Positions 50,446-59,470 of a DNA stretch of 64,000 nt are shown here, one piece after another. Position numbers and translations under genes: made by a program. The notes under the pieces are model-generated. The model made no database searches and was not told the DNA's origin. It worked only from the letters and a program-made list of their open reading frames with translations. The first letter of the stretch is position 1. Each line of letters begins with the position of its first letter. Source of the stretch: CALFXN01 sp937957815 (GTDB lineage: Bacteria; Synergistota; Synergistia; Synergistales; Aminobacteriaceae); assembly GCA_036788195.1 (NCBI GenBank), contig DAIQNX010000001.1, positions 62,001 to 126,000 of the forward strand, written 5' to 3'.

Positions 50446-51702
50446 ATGATAAAAAATTACAGTGTTTCCCAAAGATCCGAGGGCGGCGTTCTTGCCGTCC
50501 TTTCTTTATGTATGTTTACAGCCATGCTTGGCGTCGGCGTCATCAGTCCGATTCTTCCCCTCTATGCCACAATGCTCGGTGCGAGTGGCGTTCTGCTCGG
50601 GGCCGTCTTCAGCTCGTTTTCTCTCGCCCGGATAGGAGGACTTTTTCTCTCTGGAGATCTTTCCGACAAATATGAGCGAAAGAAACTTCTATGCGCAGGA
50701 CTGTCCATTTATGCAATTTCTTCCCTGCTATATCCGAGAGCTGCGACGGCGGGCATTCTGATCGGAATCCGATTCTTCCATGGTCTCGGATCTTCCCTTG
50801 TCGTGCCGGTTGCGATGGCGATGGGGGCGGAACTGTCGCACGGAGGCAACGAGGGCGCCGTCATGGGATCGCTTCAGGGTGCTCTTTTCGTGGGAATCGG
50901 CATCGGTCCCGTCATCAGCGGCATCCTCACCGACCATTTCGGGATGGCTGCTCCCTTCATCGTCATGACGATTCTGACATGCAGCGCTCTCGCACTCGTG
51001 TTCGCGATCATTCCGAACGGGTTGCGGTCCATACCGGCACCGGACACGGGCAGCAGGCGCGGGATCTCCGCGTTCATGCGACTCTGCAGGGATGAGGTGC
51101 TCCGCTGGGTCTTTCTCTACCAGTTTCTCTCGGCCGTATGCAGGGGCTCGATGCTCATGATGCTTCCGATACTGGCATCGAATCTGTCGCTCTCGTTCTC
51201 GAAGATAGGCATTATCGTGTCGCTGAATTCTCTGGCGACGGGATTTCTCCAGGGATATACGGGACGCATCTCGGACAGACTGCCGAGGAACTACCTTGTC
51301 GCCGCAGGGGGGATTGCTTCTTCGTGTACTCTCTTCATGATACCGTTCTTCGGAACGTTCGAGGCTCTTGCGACAGGTAGCGTTCTCTTCGGCATCGGGC
51401 ATGCGCTCGCGTCTCCAGCGCTCGCTTCGATGGCGGCAATGAAGGGCAAGATATACGGGACAGGACACACGATGGGTTTTTACGATATTTGCTTCACGTT
51501 CGGCATGATGGCGGGACCGCTCTTTTCCGGCATGACGTCCGACTCGTCGCTGAACAGTCCTTTTCCCTACCTCAGCGCCGTTGTCCTCATCGCTTCGGTT
51601 CCTTTCCTTTCACGGAAGAGGTTTCTTTCTTGCCTCGACTCGTCATATTCCATAAAGAGAGATACCTGTCGTAAAACGACAGAAGGATGTCCTGATCCAT
51701 GA
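50446..51702 (+). CDS. Major facilitator superfamily transporter
   Basis: The 418-residue protein has about twelve hydrophobic helices and MFS landmarks: GDLSDKYERKKLL between helices 2 and 3 and GRISDRLPRNYLVAAGG between helices 8 and 9. The substrate cannot be inferred; the fold resembles small-molecule or drug efflux antiporters. It begins two bases after selD, so the two are likely co-transcribed, but a link to selenium is not shown. Its last 116 bases overlap the convergent gene on the other strand. Confidence 0.85.
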   Translation: MIKNYSVSQRSEGGVLAVLSLCMFTAMLGVGVISPILPLYATMLGASGVLLGAVFSSFSLARIGGLFLSGDLSDKYERKKLLCAGLSIYAISSLLYPRAATAGILIGIRFFHGLGSSLVVPVAMAMGAELSHGGNEGAVMGSLQGALFVGIGIGPVISGILTDHFGMAAPFIVMTILTCSALALVFAIIPNGLRSIPAPDTGSRRGISAFMRLCRDEVLRWVFLYQFLSAVCRGSMLMMLPILASNLSLSFSKIGIIVSLNSLATGFLQGYTGRISDRLPRNYLVAAGGIASSCTLFMIPFFGTFEALATGSVLFGIGHALASPALASMAAMKGKIYGTGHTMGFYDICFTFGMMAGPLFSGMTSDSSLNSPFPYLSAVVLIASVPFLSRKRFLSCLDSSYSIKRDTCRKTTEGCPDP

Positions 51703-52441
51703 GTGGACGCCCTATTTTCGCAACGCCCTGAACCGTTGAAAGAGCTTCTCTCAGAGCGATAGGGGTCGAATCGTCGATAACGGGAAGAGAATCCGATTTT
51801 ATCCTGTCGGCAACGAAAGCCAGGAGATCTTCTTTCGCCTCGCCCCGACTCCACAGATCGAGACTCGCCGGATGCGGCCTTTCAAGGACGCACGCGGCGG
51901 CTTTCAGAAACTGCGACGAAGAGCCGGTAATGTCGACCATCCGCGTTCCGCTGAGCATCTTCCTGCCGACGATGACCGTACTCTCGAGTCTCGTCTGGAA
52001 TTCCGCAAGCCGCCTCTGGAAATACGCATAGTGCGTCTGGTCCCATTTCGATACAACGATGAGCAGCCGCTGCGCAACGAACGGCAATACGGAAGGATCG
52101 GAAAGGTATGAATCGATTTCCTCCCGGGGGAATGGAAGAAAATCGTAGAGACAATGCGTTTCCTTCCAGTCAGAAGGGGAAAACCCGTGTTCTTTCAGAT
52201 CCGCCCCATCGAGACACAGAATCCGCGCACTGAATGGAACGTCCTGCCGCTGTACAAGCCGCACAATGGTACCGGCATCGTTCCATGCGGAAAGCGGCCG
52301 GACCTCGACATATACTCCGCCTATGAAACGCGCAAGAAGTGCAATCCATGGAGATGTCGTCCAGATGTCCCATCTTTCGTCTGCTGAGACAGGTACGGAA
52401 AGGGGAAAAAAAAGAAGAAGGAGAACGGTAAGGCGTTTCAT
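51587..52441 (-). CDS. Secreted protein, possibly a degenerate TroA/ZnuA-like binding protein
   Basis: The 284-residue protein has a signal peptide (MKRLTVLLLLFFPLSVPVSA). The first mature segment, WTTSPWIALLARFIGGVYVE, and the later region SKWDQTHYAYFQRRLAEFQT resemble metal-binding lipoproteins of the ZnuA/TroA fold, but the usual histidine ligands are not visible, so metal binding is doubtful. No ABC partner genes adjoin. Its ATG overlaps the rnc stop (ATGA) with GGGAG upstream; its 3' end overlaps the MFS gene by 116 bases on the opposite strand. Function unknown. Confidence 0.6.
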   Translation of the reverse strand: MKRLTVLLLLFFPLSVPVSADERWDIWTTSPWIALLARFIGGVYVEVRPLSAWNDAGTIVRLVQRQDVPFSARILCLDGADLKEHGFSPSDWKETHCLYDFLPFPREEIDSYLSDPSVLPFVAQRLLIVVSKWDQTHYAYFQRRLAEFQTRLESTVIVGRKMLSGTRMVDITGSSSQFLKAAACVLERPHPASLDLWSRGEAKEDLLAFVADRIKSDSLPVIDDSTPIALREALSTVQGVAKIGRPLMDQDILLSFYDRYLSLWNMTSRGKKETSSVKGKEPKR

Positions 52442-53154
52442 CGCTCTCCCTGCACAAGGACGGCATTTTCCGGAACAGCGAGGGAAAGCAGCGCGTTCCT
52501 CGCCGCATCAAATTCCGCTTCACGGCGAGACGCGCCGTTTCCTTCGCCGATGACGTGTCCTTCAAACTCCACCGCGACAGTAAAAAGGGGAGCGTGCGAA
52601 GGCCCGGTAACCGAGGAAACGAAATAGCTCACTCCGCAGGCCGAATTCTCCTGTACGAAACGCTGAAGCTCGCTTTTTGGATCGAGAGCGGCGTCTGCGC
52701 TGCTTTCGCCATCCTGAAAGCGAAGGTACCGAAGAAGCAGGTTCTCCGCCGAGTCGTACCCTCCGTCGACAAAGACGGCTCCGAAAAGCGCTTCCGCAGC
52801 GTCAGCGAAGACTCCGTGCGAATCTCCGCATGTCACCATGCCCTTCCCGAGCCGAAGGAATCTTCGCAGCCGGATGTGATCCGCCCAGCGAGTCAGCGCC
52901 CTCTTACAGACGACACTCGAGCGATATCGTGTCAATTCTCCTTCCGAAAGCGCGGGATATTTCCCGTACAGGTATTTTGAGGCGCTCACCTCGAGAACGG
53001 CATCTCCCAGAAACTCCAGTCGTTCATTCCAACGCACGAGTCCGTGTTCATGAGCATAGGAAGAATGCGTCAACGCCTCTTCCAAAAGTCCGGTATTCCG
53101 GAATCGATACCCGAGTTCGCTTTGAAGAAGTTCGAGCTTCTCTGTCCGTTCCAT
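52438..53154 (-). CDS. rnc: Ribonuclease III
   Basis: The 238-residue protein has the RNase III signature ERLEFLGDAVLE, the second catalytic patch FADAAEALFGAVFVDGG, and a C-terminal double-stranded RNA-binding domain (about 160-230, DPKSELQRFVQE ... GEGNGASRREAEFDAARNAL). It processes rRNA and structured mRNA. It lies 15 bases after fabF, the common fabF-rnc neighbourhood. No strong ribosome site is seen; translation may be coupled to fabF. Confidence 0.95.
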   Translation of the reverse strand: MERTEKLELLQSELGYRFRNTGLLEEALTHSSYAHEHGLVRWNERLEFLGDAVLEVSASKYLYGKYPALSEGELTRYRSSVVCKRALTRWADHIRLRRFLRLGKGMVTCGDSHGVFADAAEALFGAVFVDGGYDSAENLLLRYLRFQDGESSADAALDPKSELQRFVQENSACGVSYFVSSVTGPSHAPLFTVAVEFEGHVIGEGNGASRREAEFDAARNALLSLAVPENAVLVQGER

Positions 53155-53169
53155 TTGTTGAACGCGACG

Positions 53170-54408
53170 TCACTCCTCGTACTTCTGAAGCGCCAGAACC
53201 CCGTTATGCCCCCCGAAACCGAAGTTGTTGACAAGCAACCTCGAAATTTTACGGTATACCGGTTCGGGGCCGACGACGCAAATGTTACACTCCGGGTCGG
53301 GCGTCGTATAGTTGATCGTCGGATGGACGATTCCCTTTTCGATCGACAGGATGGAAGCAACGGTTTCGAGAGCACCGGCTGCGCCGAGGCAATGACCGAT
53401 CATCGATTTCGTAGAGTTGACGAGCACCGAATCGGCATGTTCTCCGAGAAGCCGCCGGATCGCCAGAGATTCCGTCTTGTCGTTGAGTTCGGTCGAAGTC
53501 CCGTGGGCGTTGATATATTCCACGTCTTCGGGGAGCCACTTCGCTTGGGTCACGGCCTGCCGCATCGCGCGGAGAGCTCCGTCGCCTTCCGGATCGGGAG
53601 CCGTGATGTGCGACGCGTCGCACGTCGACCCGTACCCGACCAGCTCCGCATAGATATGGGCGCCACGACGCTTCGCATGCTCGAGTTCCTCAAGGAGCAG
53701 GACGCCGGCCCCTTCTCCCATGACGAACCCGTCCCGGTCGAGGTCAAAGGGACGGGACGCGTGTTGCGGATCGTCGTTTCGCGTTGAAAGTGCCTTGAGC
53801 GCCGCGAACCCTCCGATACTGATGGAACGAAGCGCGGCTTCCGTTCCTCCGGCGAGGATCACGTCAGCGTCGTCCCGAAGGATCGTGTGATACGCTTCCC
53901 CCATGCTGTTGATCGACGTCGCGCACGCGGTTACGACACACACGTTCGGTCCCTTTGCGCCGAAACGGATGGCGACATACGCCGTCGACATATTGCTGAT
54001 CATCATCGGTATGAAGAAAGGACTGATACGGCGGGTTCCCTTCTCCATCATCGTTTTGAAATTGTTGAACGTCGTCTCTATTCCACCCTGCCCCGTTCCG
54101 ATATACACTCCAAACCGATACGGGTCGAGCGCTTTCACGTCGAGCGTGGCATCGCGGACGGCAAGCTCCGATGCCGCCACCGCGAAATGAATGACCCTGT
54201 CCGAACGTCTCGCCTCTTTCGATTCCATCCAGTCAGTCGGATCAAAGTCCTTTATTTCCGCTCCGAACGTTACCGGGCAATCATCTATGTCGACGGTAGT
54301 AAAGGTACCGATACCGTTTTTCCCTTCTTCAAGTGCTTTCCAGAATACGTCTTTTCCATGTCCGATCGGGCTTACGGCTCCGAGACCGGTAATGACAACA
54401 CGTCTCAC
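53170..54408 (-). CDS. fabF: Beta-ketoacyl-ACP synthase II
   Basis: The 412-residue protein has the catalytic triad of KASII: Cys in VVTACATSINSMGEAYHTIL, His in NAHGTSTELNDKTES and His in SMIGHCLGAAGALE. It elongates acyl-ACP with malonyl-ACP. The GTG start at 54408 has AAGGAG nine bases upstream. A terminator-like hairpin lies between acpP and fabF, so its expression may be reduced relative to acpP. Length is typical. Confidence 0.96.
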   Translation of the reverse strand: MRRVVITGLGAVSPIGHGKDVFWKALEEGKNGIGTFTTVDIDDCPVTFGAEIKDFDPTDWMESKEARRSDRVIHFAVAASELAVRDATLDVKALDPYRFGVYIGTGQGGIETTFNNFKTMMEKGTRRISPFFIPMMISNMSTAYVAIRFGAKGPNVCVVTACATSINSMGEAYHTILRDDADVILAGGTEAALRSISIGGFAALKALSTRNDDPQHASRPFDLDRDGFVMGEGAGVLLLEELEHAKRRGAHIYAELVGYGSTCDASHITAPDPEGDGALRAMRQAVTQAKWLPEDVEYINAHGTSTELNDKTESLAIRRLLGEHADSVLVNSTKSMIGHCLGAAGALETVASILSIEKGIVHPTINYTTPDPECNICVVGPEPVYRKISRLLVNNFGFGGHNGVLALQKYEE

Positions 54409-54447
54409 TGAACGTCACTCCTTCGGCTTCCAGTGGATGCAGTACAG

Positions 54448-54477
54448 AAAAAGGGGAAGCGCTGAGCCGGCTTCCCC
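54448..54477 (-). terminator. Terminator-like hairpin between acpP and fabF
   Basis: Minus-strand GGGGAAGC/GCTTCCCC stem (54453-54477) followed by five T. It may act as a partial terminator giving excess acpP mRNA. Confidence 0.75.
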
Positions 54478-54496
54478 TGAAGTTGGCTTTTCGCCG

Positions 54497-54748
54497 TCAC
54501 TCTTCAACTCCGAGTTTCGATAAGGTATACTTCATTGCTTCGCCGACGGACGTCAGTTTCTCAGCATCCTCGTCGGGGATCTCGATATCGAACTCCTCTT
54601 CGATTCCCATGATGAGTTCAACAATATCAAGGGAATCCGCTCCCAGATCCTCCACGAAAGAGGCTTCCGGGGTTATCTGCTCCTCTTCGACATCAAGGCG
54701 ATCAATGATAATCTCCTTGAGACGTGCGATGATCTCTTCCTTCTTCAT
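54497..54748 (-). CDS. acpP: Acyl carrier protein
   Basis: The 83-residue acidic protein has the phosphopantetheine site FVEDLGADSLDIVELIMGIE (serine of DSL). It carries the growing acyl chain. ATG 54748 is chosen as AGGGGGTGA lies seven bases upstream; the longer frame adds seven unlikely residues. It lies 31 bases after fabG and before an intergenic hairpin. Modified by AcpS (gene at 17898). Confidence 0.96.
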   Translation of the reverse strand: MKKEEIIARLKEIIIDRLDVEEEQITPEASFVEDLGADSLDIVELIMGIEEEFDIEIPDEDAEKLTSVGEAMKYTLSKLGVEE

Positions 54749-54779
54749 CCTCCGCTCACCCCCTTTCAAAAAACGCCTT

Positions 54780-55544
54780 TCAGCACATCGTCATGCCGCC
54801 ATCGACGGCAATCACCTGACCGGTAACGTATGAAGCGTCGTCTGAGACAAGGAACGCAACGACAGAAGCGACATCCTCCATCATTCCAAACCGGCCCAGT
54901 GGTATGTTCCGGAGCATCGTGTCCCGGATATTCTCCTTGAGTCCCTTGGTCATTTCAGTCTCGATGAACCCGGGAGCCACTGCATTCGCCGTAATGCCGC
55001 GCGAAGCGTATTCCCGCGCCAGGGATTTCGTGAAGCCGACGACTCCGGCCTTCGTCGCGGCGTAATTCGTCTGGCCGGCGTTCCCCACGAGCCCCACCAC
55101 GGACGATATGGTGACGATCCGCCCCCAACGTTTTTTCACCATTCTGCGAACGGCTTCCTTCGAGCAATAATACACCGACGACAGATTGGAGGATAGTACC
55201 GCATCCCAATCGTCGACCTTCATCCTCATGAGGGGCGCGTCGCGTGTGATACCGGCATTGTTGACCAGAATTTCCGGCCCTCCGAGCTTTTCGTCGAGTT
55301 CCGCGAAGAGACGGGTGACGTCATCGGCTTTCGAAACATCTCCATGCAGAGGGAGCGCCGTCCCTCCTTCCTCACGAATTCGGTCACAGAGAGAAAAGGC
55401 ATCGTCCCTTCCGGACTTGTAGTTCACTGCGACAGCGAATCCACTTCGTGAAAGACGAAGCGCGATGGCGCTTCCGATCCCCTTGGACGCTCCCGTGACG
55501 AGCGCGACCTTTGCCCGAGTGTTCTCAGTTGTTTCGCAGGACAT
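54780..55544 (-). CDS. fabG: 3-oxoacyl-ACP reductase
   Basis: The 254-residue short-chain dehydrogenase has VTGASKGIGSAIALRLSRSG (NADPH site), NNAGITRD, and the catalytic S-Y-K set in ISSVVGLVGNAGQTNYAATK, ending DDASYVTGQVIAVDGGM as in FabG. It reduces 3-ketoacyl-ACP. ATG 55544 with GGAGGAGG seven bases upstream lies inside the fabD end (20-base overlap). Typical length. Confidence 0.95.
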   Translation of the reverse strand: MSCETTENTRAKVALVTGASKGIGSAIALRLSRSGFAVAVNYKSGRDDAFSLCDRIREEGGTALPLHGDVSKADDVTRLFAELDEKLGGPEILVNNAGITRDAPLMRMKVDDWDAVLSSNLSSVYYCSKEAVRRMVKKRWGRIVTISSVVGLVGNAGQTNYAATKAGVVGFTKSLAREYASRGITANAVAPGFIETEMTKGLKENIRDTMLRNIPLGRFGMMEDVASVVAFLVSDDASYVTGQVIAVDGGMTMC

Positions 55545-56469
55545 TGGCAACCTCCTCCAGTGATTCGGGATCACATGCGGAAACTGTCGTCAATCCTTTC
55601 CGACATCGCTTGATAAGTCCCGAAAGGACCGTCCCGGGGCCAATCTCGGCGAAGAGAGACACCTCCATATCAACCATATACCCGACGGATGTCGTCCAGA
55701 GGACCGGACTGTACGTCTGTTCGTACAGACTTTTCCTGATATCGGCCACAGAGTTGACGGCCGCGGCGGAAACGTTGGCCACTACCGGGAACAGAGCGTC
55801 AGACCACGAACATCTTTCGAATTCCTCCGCAAGGCGGTCGGCGACTCCACGCATGAGTACGCTGTGGAAAGGGGCGCTCACATTCAGGAGAATGGCTCTC
55901 TTCGCCCCCCGTGTCTTCGCCGTTTCGATGAATTCCCGGACTGAAGCGGCAAGGCCTGAAACCACAACCTGTCCCGGCGCGTTGAAATTTGCCGGCTGAC
56001 ATTCCTTGTTCGGCGCCACCTCGTTACAGATTTCACGGATCACATCGTCCTCAAGGCCGAGAATTGCCGCCATGGCGCCCGTTCCTTCGGGCGCAGCCTC
56101 CTGCATCAGCGAACCGCGGACATGAACGAGCCGGATCGCGTCGGCGAACCCGAGGACCCCAGCGGCAACCAGCGCGGTATATTCACCAAGACTGTGTCCC
56201 GCCGCATACGCCGGGTTTTCTCCAACTCCATGCTCACGTCTCAGAACCGTCAGCGCCGCAATGCTCGCAGTCATTATGGCGGGCTGAGTCACGGCCGTTT
56301 TCCTGAGTTCCTCGTCAGGGCCTTCGAATATGATGCGGCTCAAGGCGAATCCTAGGGCATCGTCCGCCTGTACGAAGATCTCGCGGGCGATCGGAAATCG
56401 TTCCGCGAGTGCCTTCCCCATTCCAACTTCCTGCGACCCCTGACCGGGAAAAACCAGCGCACGCGTCAT
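55525..56469 (-). CDS. fabD: Malonyl-CoA:ACP transacylase
   Basis: The 314-residue protein has LVFPGQGSQEVGMGKALAE, the nucleophile elbow AGHSLGEYTALVAAGVLG, and the conserved His region NVSAPFHSVLM. It loads malonyl groups on ACP. Its ATG overlaps the fabK stop (ATGA). Start and length are normal. Confidence 0.96.
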   Translation of the reverse strand: MTRALVFPGQGSQEVGMGKALAERFPIAREIFVQADDALGFALSRIIFEGPDEELRKTAVTQPAIMTASIAALTVLRREHGVGENPAYAAGHSLGEYTALVAAGVLGFADAIRLVHVRGSLMQEAAPEGTGAMAAILGLEDDVIREICNEVAPNKECQPANFNAPGQVVVSGLAASVREFIETAKTRGAKRAILLNVSAPFHSVLMRGVADRLAEEFERCSWSDALFPVVANVSAAAVNSVADIRKSLYEQTYSPVLWTTSVGYMVDMEVSLFAEIGPGTVLSGLIKRCRKGLTTVSACDPESLEEVANVLRNN

Positions 56470-57434
56470 CGAGTCTCTCCCTCCCCGTTTTCAGCATATC
56501 GCGATACCCCGGAGAGTATGACGGACGCCTCCGAAAAAAGCTTCCGGACGATCTCGGAGACCGGAAGAATATCGTTCACCAGCGCGGAGCTCTGTCCCGC
56601 CATAACCGATCCCCACTCGACATCTCCGTCAACTACGGCCGAACGCAGCTTTCCCGTTCCGAGCCGTTCGTACTCCTCAAGCGCCGCATTGTGTTTATCG
56701 AGTTCCTCGAACTCCGCGGTCAGTTTATTCCTGAGGCAACGAACGGGGTGCCCTGTCCTGTCTCCGGTTATCACATTGCTTCTGTCCCGCGCTTTCAGAA
56801 TCGCGCTCTTGTAATTCATATGCACCGTCGACTCGTTCGAACAGATAAATCGCGTCCCAACCTGCACTCCCTCCGCTCCCAGCGCAAAGGAAGCGGCAAC
56901 TCCCCGCCCATCCGCAATTCCGCCGGCGGCAATAACCGGGATCGCTACGGCATCCGCAACCTGCGGGACCAGAACCATCGTCGTCAGATCTCCGATGTGC
57001 CCGCCTGCTTCCATTCCCTCTGCGACGACAGCATCGGCTCCCTGCTTCTCGACTCGTTTCGCCTGTGCAACGGAGGCAATGACGGGAACGACCGTCGTTC
57101 CAAGAGGCTTGAGTCGTTCAAGCACCTTTCCGGGGCTCCCTGCACCGGTCGTCACGACAGGAACCCTGTGCTGTTCCGCAAGATCCAGCGCAGCATCCGC
57201 GGTGGGTGACATCAGCATGATGTTGAGTCCGAAAGGTTTCGTCGTCATCTTCCTGACCTTTTGCAGCTGTGCGTCCAGCAGTTCCGGCGGCATGTTCGAA
57301 GCGGCGATGATACCGAGTCCGCCGGCGTTGCTCACGGCAGCCGCGAGGTCCGCATCGGCGACCCACGCCATTCCCCCTTGAAGTATGGGAAATTCAATTG
57401 CCAACAGACGCGTAATCCTGTTGCTCCAGCTCAT
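56466..57434 (-). CDS. fabK: Enoyl-ACP reductase II (FabK, FMN-dependent)
   Basis: The 322-residue TIM-barrel flavoprotein has FPILQGGMAWVADADLAAAV, NAGGLGIIAAS, AEGMEAGGHIGDLTTM and IPVIAAGGIADGRGVAASFA, as in the FabK/nitronate monooxygenase family; the fab operon context points to FabK. It performs the last reduction of each elongation cycle and replaces FabI, which is not in the window. ATG 57434 has GAGGTG eight bases upstream, just after the fabH stop. Confidence 0.93.
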   Translation of the reverse strand: MSWSNRITRLLAIEFPILQGGMAWVADADLAAAVSNAGGLGIIAASNMPPELLDAQLQKVRKMTTKPFGLNIMLMSPTADAALDLAEQHRVPVVTTGAGSPGKVLERLKPLGTTVVPVIASVAQAKRVEKQGADAVVAEGMEAGGHIGDLTTMVLVPQVADAVAIPVIAAGGIADGRGVAASFALGAEGVQVGTRFICSNESTVHMNYKSAILKARDRSNVITGDRTGHPVRCLRNKLTAEFEELDKHNAALEEYERLGTGKLRSAVVDGDVEWGSVMAGQSSALVNDILPVSEIVRKLFSEASVILSGVSRYAENGEGETR

Positions 57435-57444
57435 AGGCTTCACC

Positions 57445-58443
57445 TCATGCTTCATAAAGAATAGCTCCGTACGTCATGCCGGCTCCGAAAGCAGATATCA
57501 GCGTCCGATCTCCGGGAACGAATCCGTGGGTATCGAGAAATTCCGCAAGCGCGATGAAAATCGACGCCGCGGAAGTATTGCCGTACCGTGCGAGATTCAC
57601 GATTGCCCGATCAATCGGAACGTCGAGCCGGGAAAGAATGCTTTCGATAATCCGCATGTTCGCCTGATGCAGCAACCACCACCGTATATCACTGGGATCG
57701 TGACCCGTTTCGGAGAGAAAGCCCGCAATATAGCCGGGCAGCACTCTGTTTGCAAAACGAAATACGTCGTTCCCCTTCATCGAAACGTAGTGAAGGCGTT
57801 TCTCGACAGTGTCGCGCGAAGCGGGTAGCTCCGTCAACCCGGCAGGGAGCACGATGTGGTCGTGTTTTGAACCATCCGACTTCAGGTCTGCGGAGACGAA
57901 CCGCCCCTGTCCCTCCGCGGCACTCCCGAGAAGCATCGCTCCGGCTCCGTCGCCGAAAAGAACGCTTGTCTTTCGGTCACTCCAGTCGACGATTCGTGTG
58001 ATGATTTCGGCTCCGATGACGAGAACCCTGTTCCAGAGTCCGGACGCGATGCCCGTTATCGCGAGTGTCATCGCGTAGACGCTTCCAGTACATCCCGACT
58101 GGATGTCGCATGCCCCCGCCTTCGTCGCTCCCAGCCTGTCCTGCACCCGCGGAGCCACTCCGGGAAACAACGTATCCGGCGAATTCGTCGCGACGAGAAC
58201 CATATCAACGTCGACAGCCGATACGTCCGCACTCGAAAGAGCCCTCACTGCGGCATTGAATGCCAGATCGCTCGTATTTTCGTCCCCGGCCGCGATCCGT
58301 CTCTCGAGAATTCCCGTTCGCTCCCTGATCCACTCGTCGCTTGTTTCCAGACTTTCCGACAATTCCTCATTCGTGACGATCCGTTGCGGAAGATAGTACC
58401 CCGTGCCAAGTATCGTAACGGGTCTCCCGAGTATCCTTCCCAC
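57445..58443 (-). CDS. fabH: Beta-ketoacyl-ACP synthase III
   Basis: The 332-residue protein has the FabH triad: Cys in ACDIQSGCTGSVYAMTLA, His in WWLLHQANMRIIESIL and Asn in ARYGNTSAASIFIALAE. It starts fatty-acid chains from acetyl-CoA or branched acyl-CoA and malonyl-ACP. GTG 58443 follows the plsX stop by one base with AGGGAG eight bases upstream; earlier in-frame starts shadow plsX. Confidence 0.95.
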   Translation of the reverse strand: MGRILGRPVTILGTGYYLPQRIVTNEELSESLETSDEWIRERTGILERRIAAGDENTSDLAFNAAVRALSSADVSAVDVDMVLVATNSPDTLFPGVAPRVQDRLGATKAGACDIQSGCTGSVYAMTLAITGIASGLWNRVLVIGAEIITRIVDWSDRKTSVLFGDGAGAMLLGSAAEGQGRFVSADLKSDGSKHDHIVLPAGLTELPASRDTVEKRLHYVSMKGNDVFRFANRVLPGYIAGFLSETGHDPSDIRWWLLHQANMRIIESILSRLDVPIDRAIVNLARYGNTSAASIFIALAEFLDTHGFVPGDRTLISAFGAGMTYGAILYEA

Positions 58444-58444
58444 T

Positions 58445-59455
58445 TCAGACACTCCCTTGTTCCAGTTCTTCACGGATGAGAGATACTCCGTTGTTTTCGA
58501 CAAAATGCTTCGTTACAGAAAGCGCCGACGCGATAGCAGCAGCTTTCGAACGTCCGTGCGCCTTTACGACTGCACCGTTCACACCGAGAAGGGGCGTTCC
58601 GCCATACCTCTCGTAGTTGAAACGACGCCAGAGCGTTTTCATCATCGGAACCATGAAGAGCATTCCCATCTTCGCGAACATGCGATGGTCCAGCTCTTCC
58701 CTGACGATATCGTAAACCGCATGCATGAGCCCCTCTGCGAACTTGAGGACCATATTCCCGGAAAACCCGTCGCACACGATGACATCCGCCCTGCTGTAGG
58801 GAATATCGTCACCTTCCACGTACCCCGAAAAGTTCAGCGAGCTGGCCTTCAGCAAATCTCTCGCTTCGGCGACGACATCGTCGCCCTTGATCTCCTCCGA
58901 ACCGTTGGAAAGTAACGCGATTTTCGGATCTTTGACTCCAAGCATGGTCTTCATGTAAACGTTTCCCATCAGGCCGAACTGGTAGAGATTCAGCGATTTC
59001 GACCGTACCGTCGCTCCGACGTCCAGCACGAATGTCGGTTTGTGCAATGTCGGAAGCGCCACCCCGAACCCCGGACGATCGATCCCGTGAATTCTGCCGA
59101 CGACAAGAACTCCTCCGGCCACGATCGCGCCTGTATTCCCCGCCGATACGAGCCCTTTCGCTTCTCCGGACCGGACCATTTCCATAGCAACTCTGAGGCT
59201 CGAGTGCCGTTTCTTTCGCAGTGCCACGGTCGGATGTTCGTCCATCGCGATCGACTCTTCGGCATGCAGAACGTGAATACGATCTTTCGGAGCAGACTCC
59301 TCCTTCGCCAGAATGGACTCGATCTCGTCTTTACGCCCGACAAGAACGATCGAAAGATCGTTGTTTTCCTTACACGCCTGCACGGCACCCTTACAAATTT
59401 CGAGCGGCGCATTGTCTCCGCCCATGGCATCAACTGCAAGCAACATACTTCTCAT
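58445..59455 (-). CDS. plsX: Phosphate acyltransferase PlsX
   Basis: The 336-residue protein has AVDAMGGDNAPLEICKGAVQ, SAGNTGAIVAGGVLVVGRI and VCDGFSGNMVLKFAEGL, as in PlsX, which makes acyl-phosphate from acyl-ACP for phospholipid synthesis. ATG 59455 with GAGGA upstream (an ATG three codons on is possible). It lies 15 bases after fapR, the conserved fapR-plsX order. Confidence 0.96.
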   Translation of the reverse strand: MRSMLLAVDAMGGDNAPLEICKGAVQACKENNDLSIVLVGRKDEIESILAKEESAPKDRIHVLHAEESIAMDEHPTVALRKKRHSSLRVAMEMVRSGEAKGLVSAGNTGAIVAGGVLVVGRIHGIDRPGFGVALPTLHKPTFVLDVGATVRSKSLNLYQFGLMGNVYMKTMLGVKDPKIALLSNGSEEIKGDDVVAEARDLLKASSLNFSGYVEGDDIPYSRADVIVCDGFSGNMVLKFAEGLMHAVYDIVREELDHRMFAKMGMLFMVPMMKTLWRRFNYERYGGTPLLGVNGAVVKAHGRSKAAAIASALSVTKHFVENNGVSLIREELEQGSV

Positions 59456-59470
59456 CCTCGATTCCTCGCT

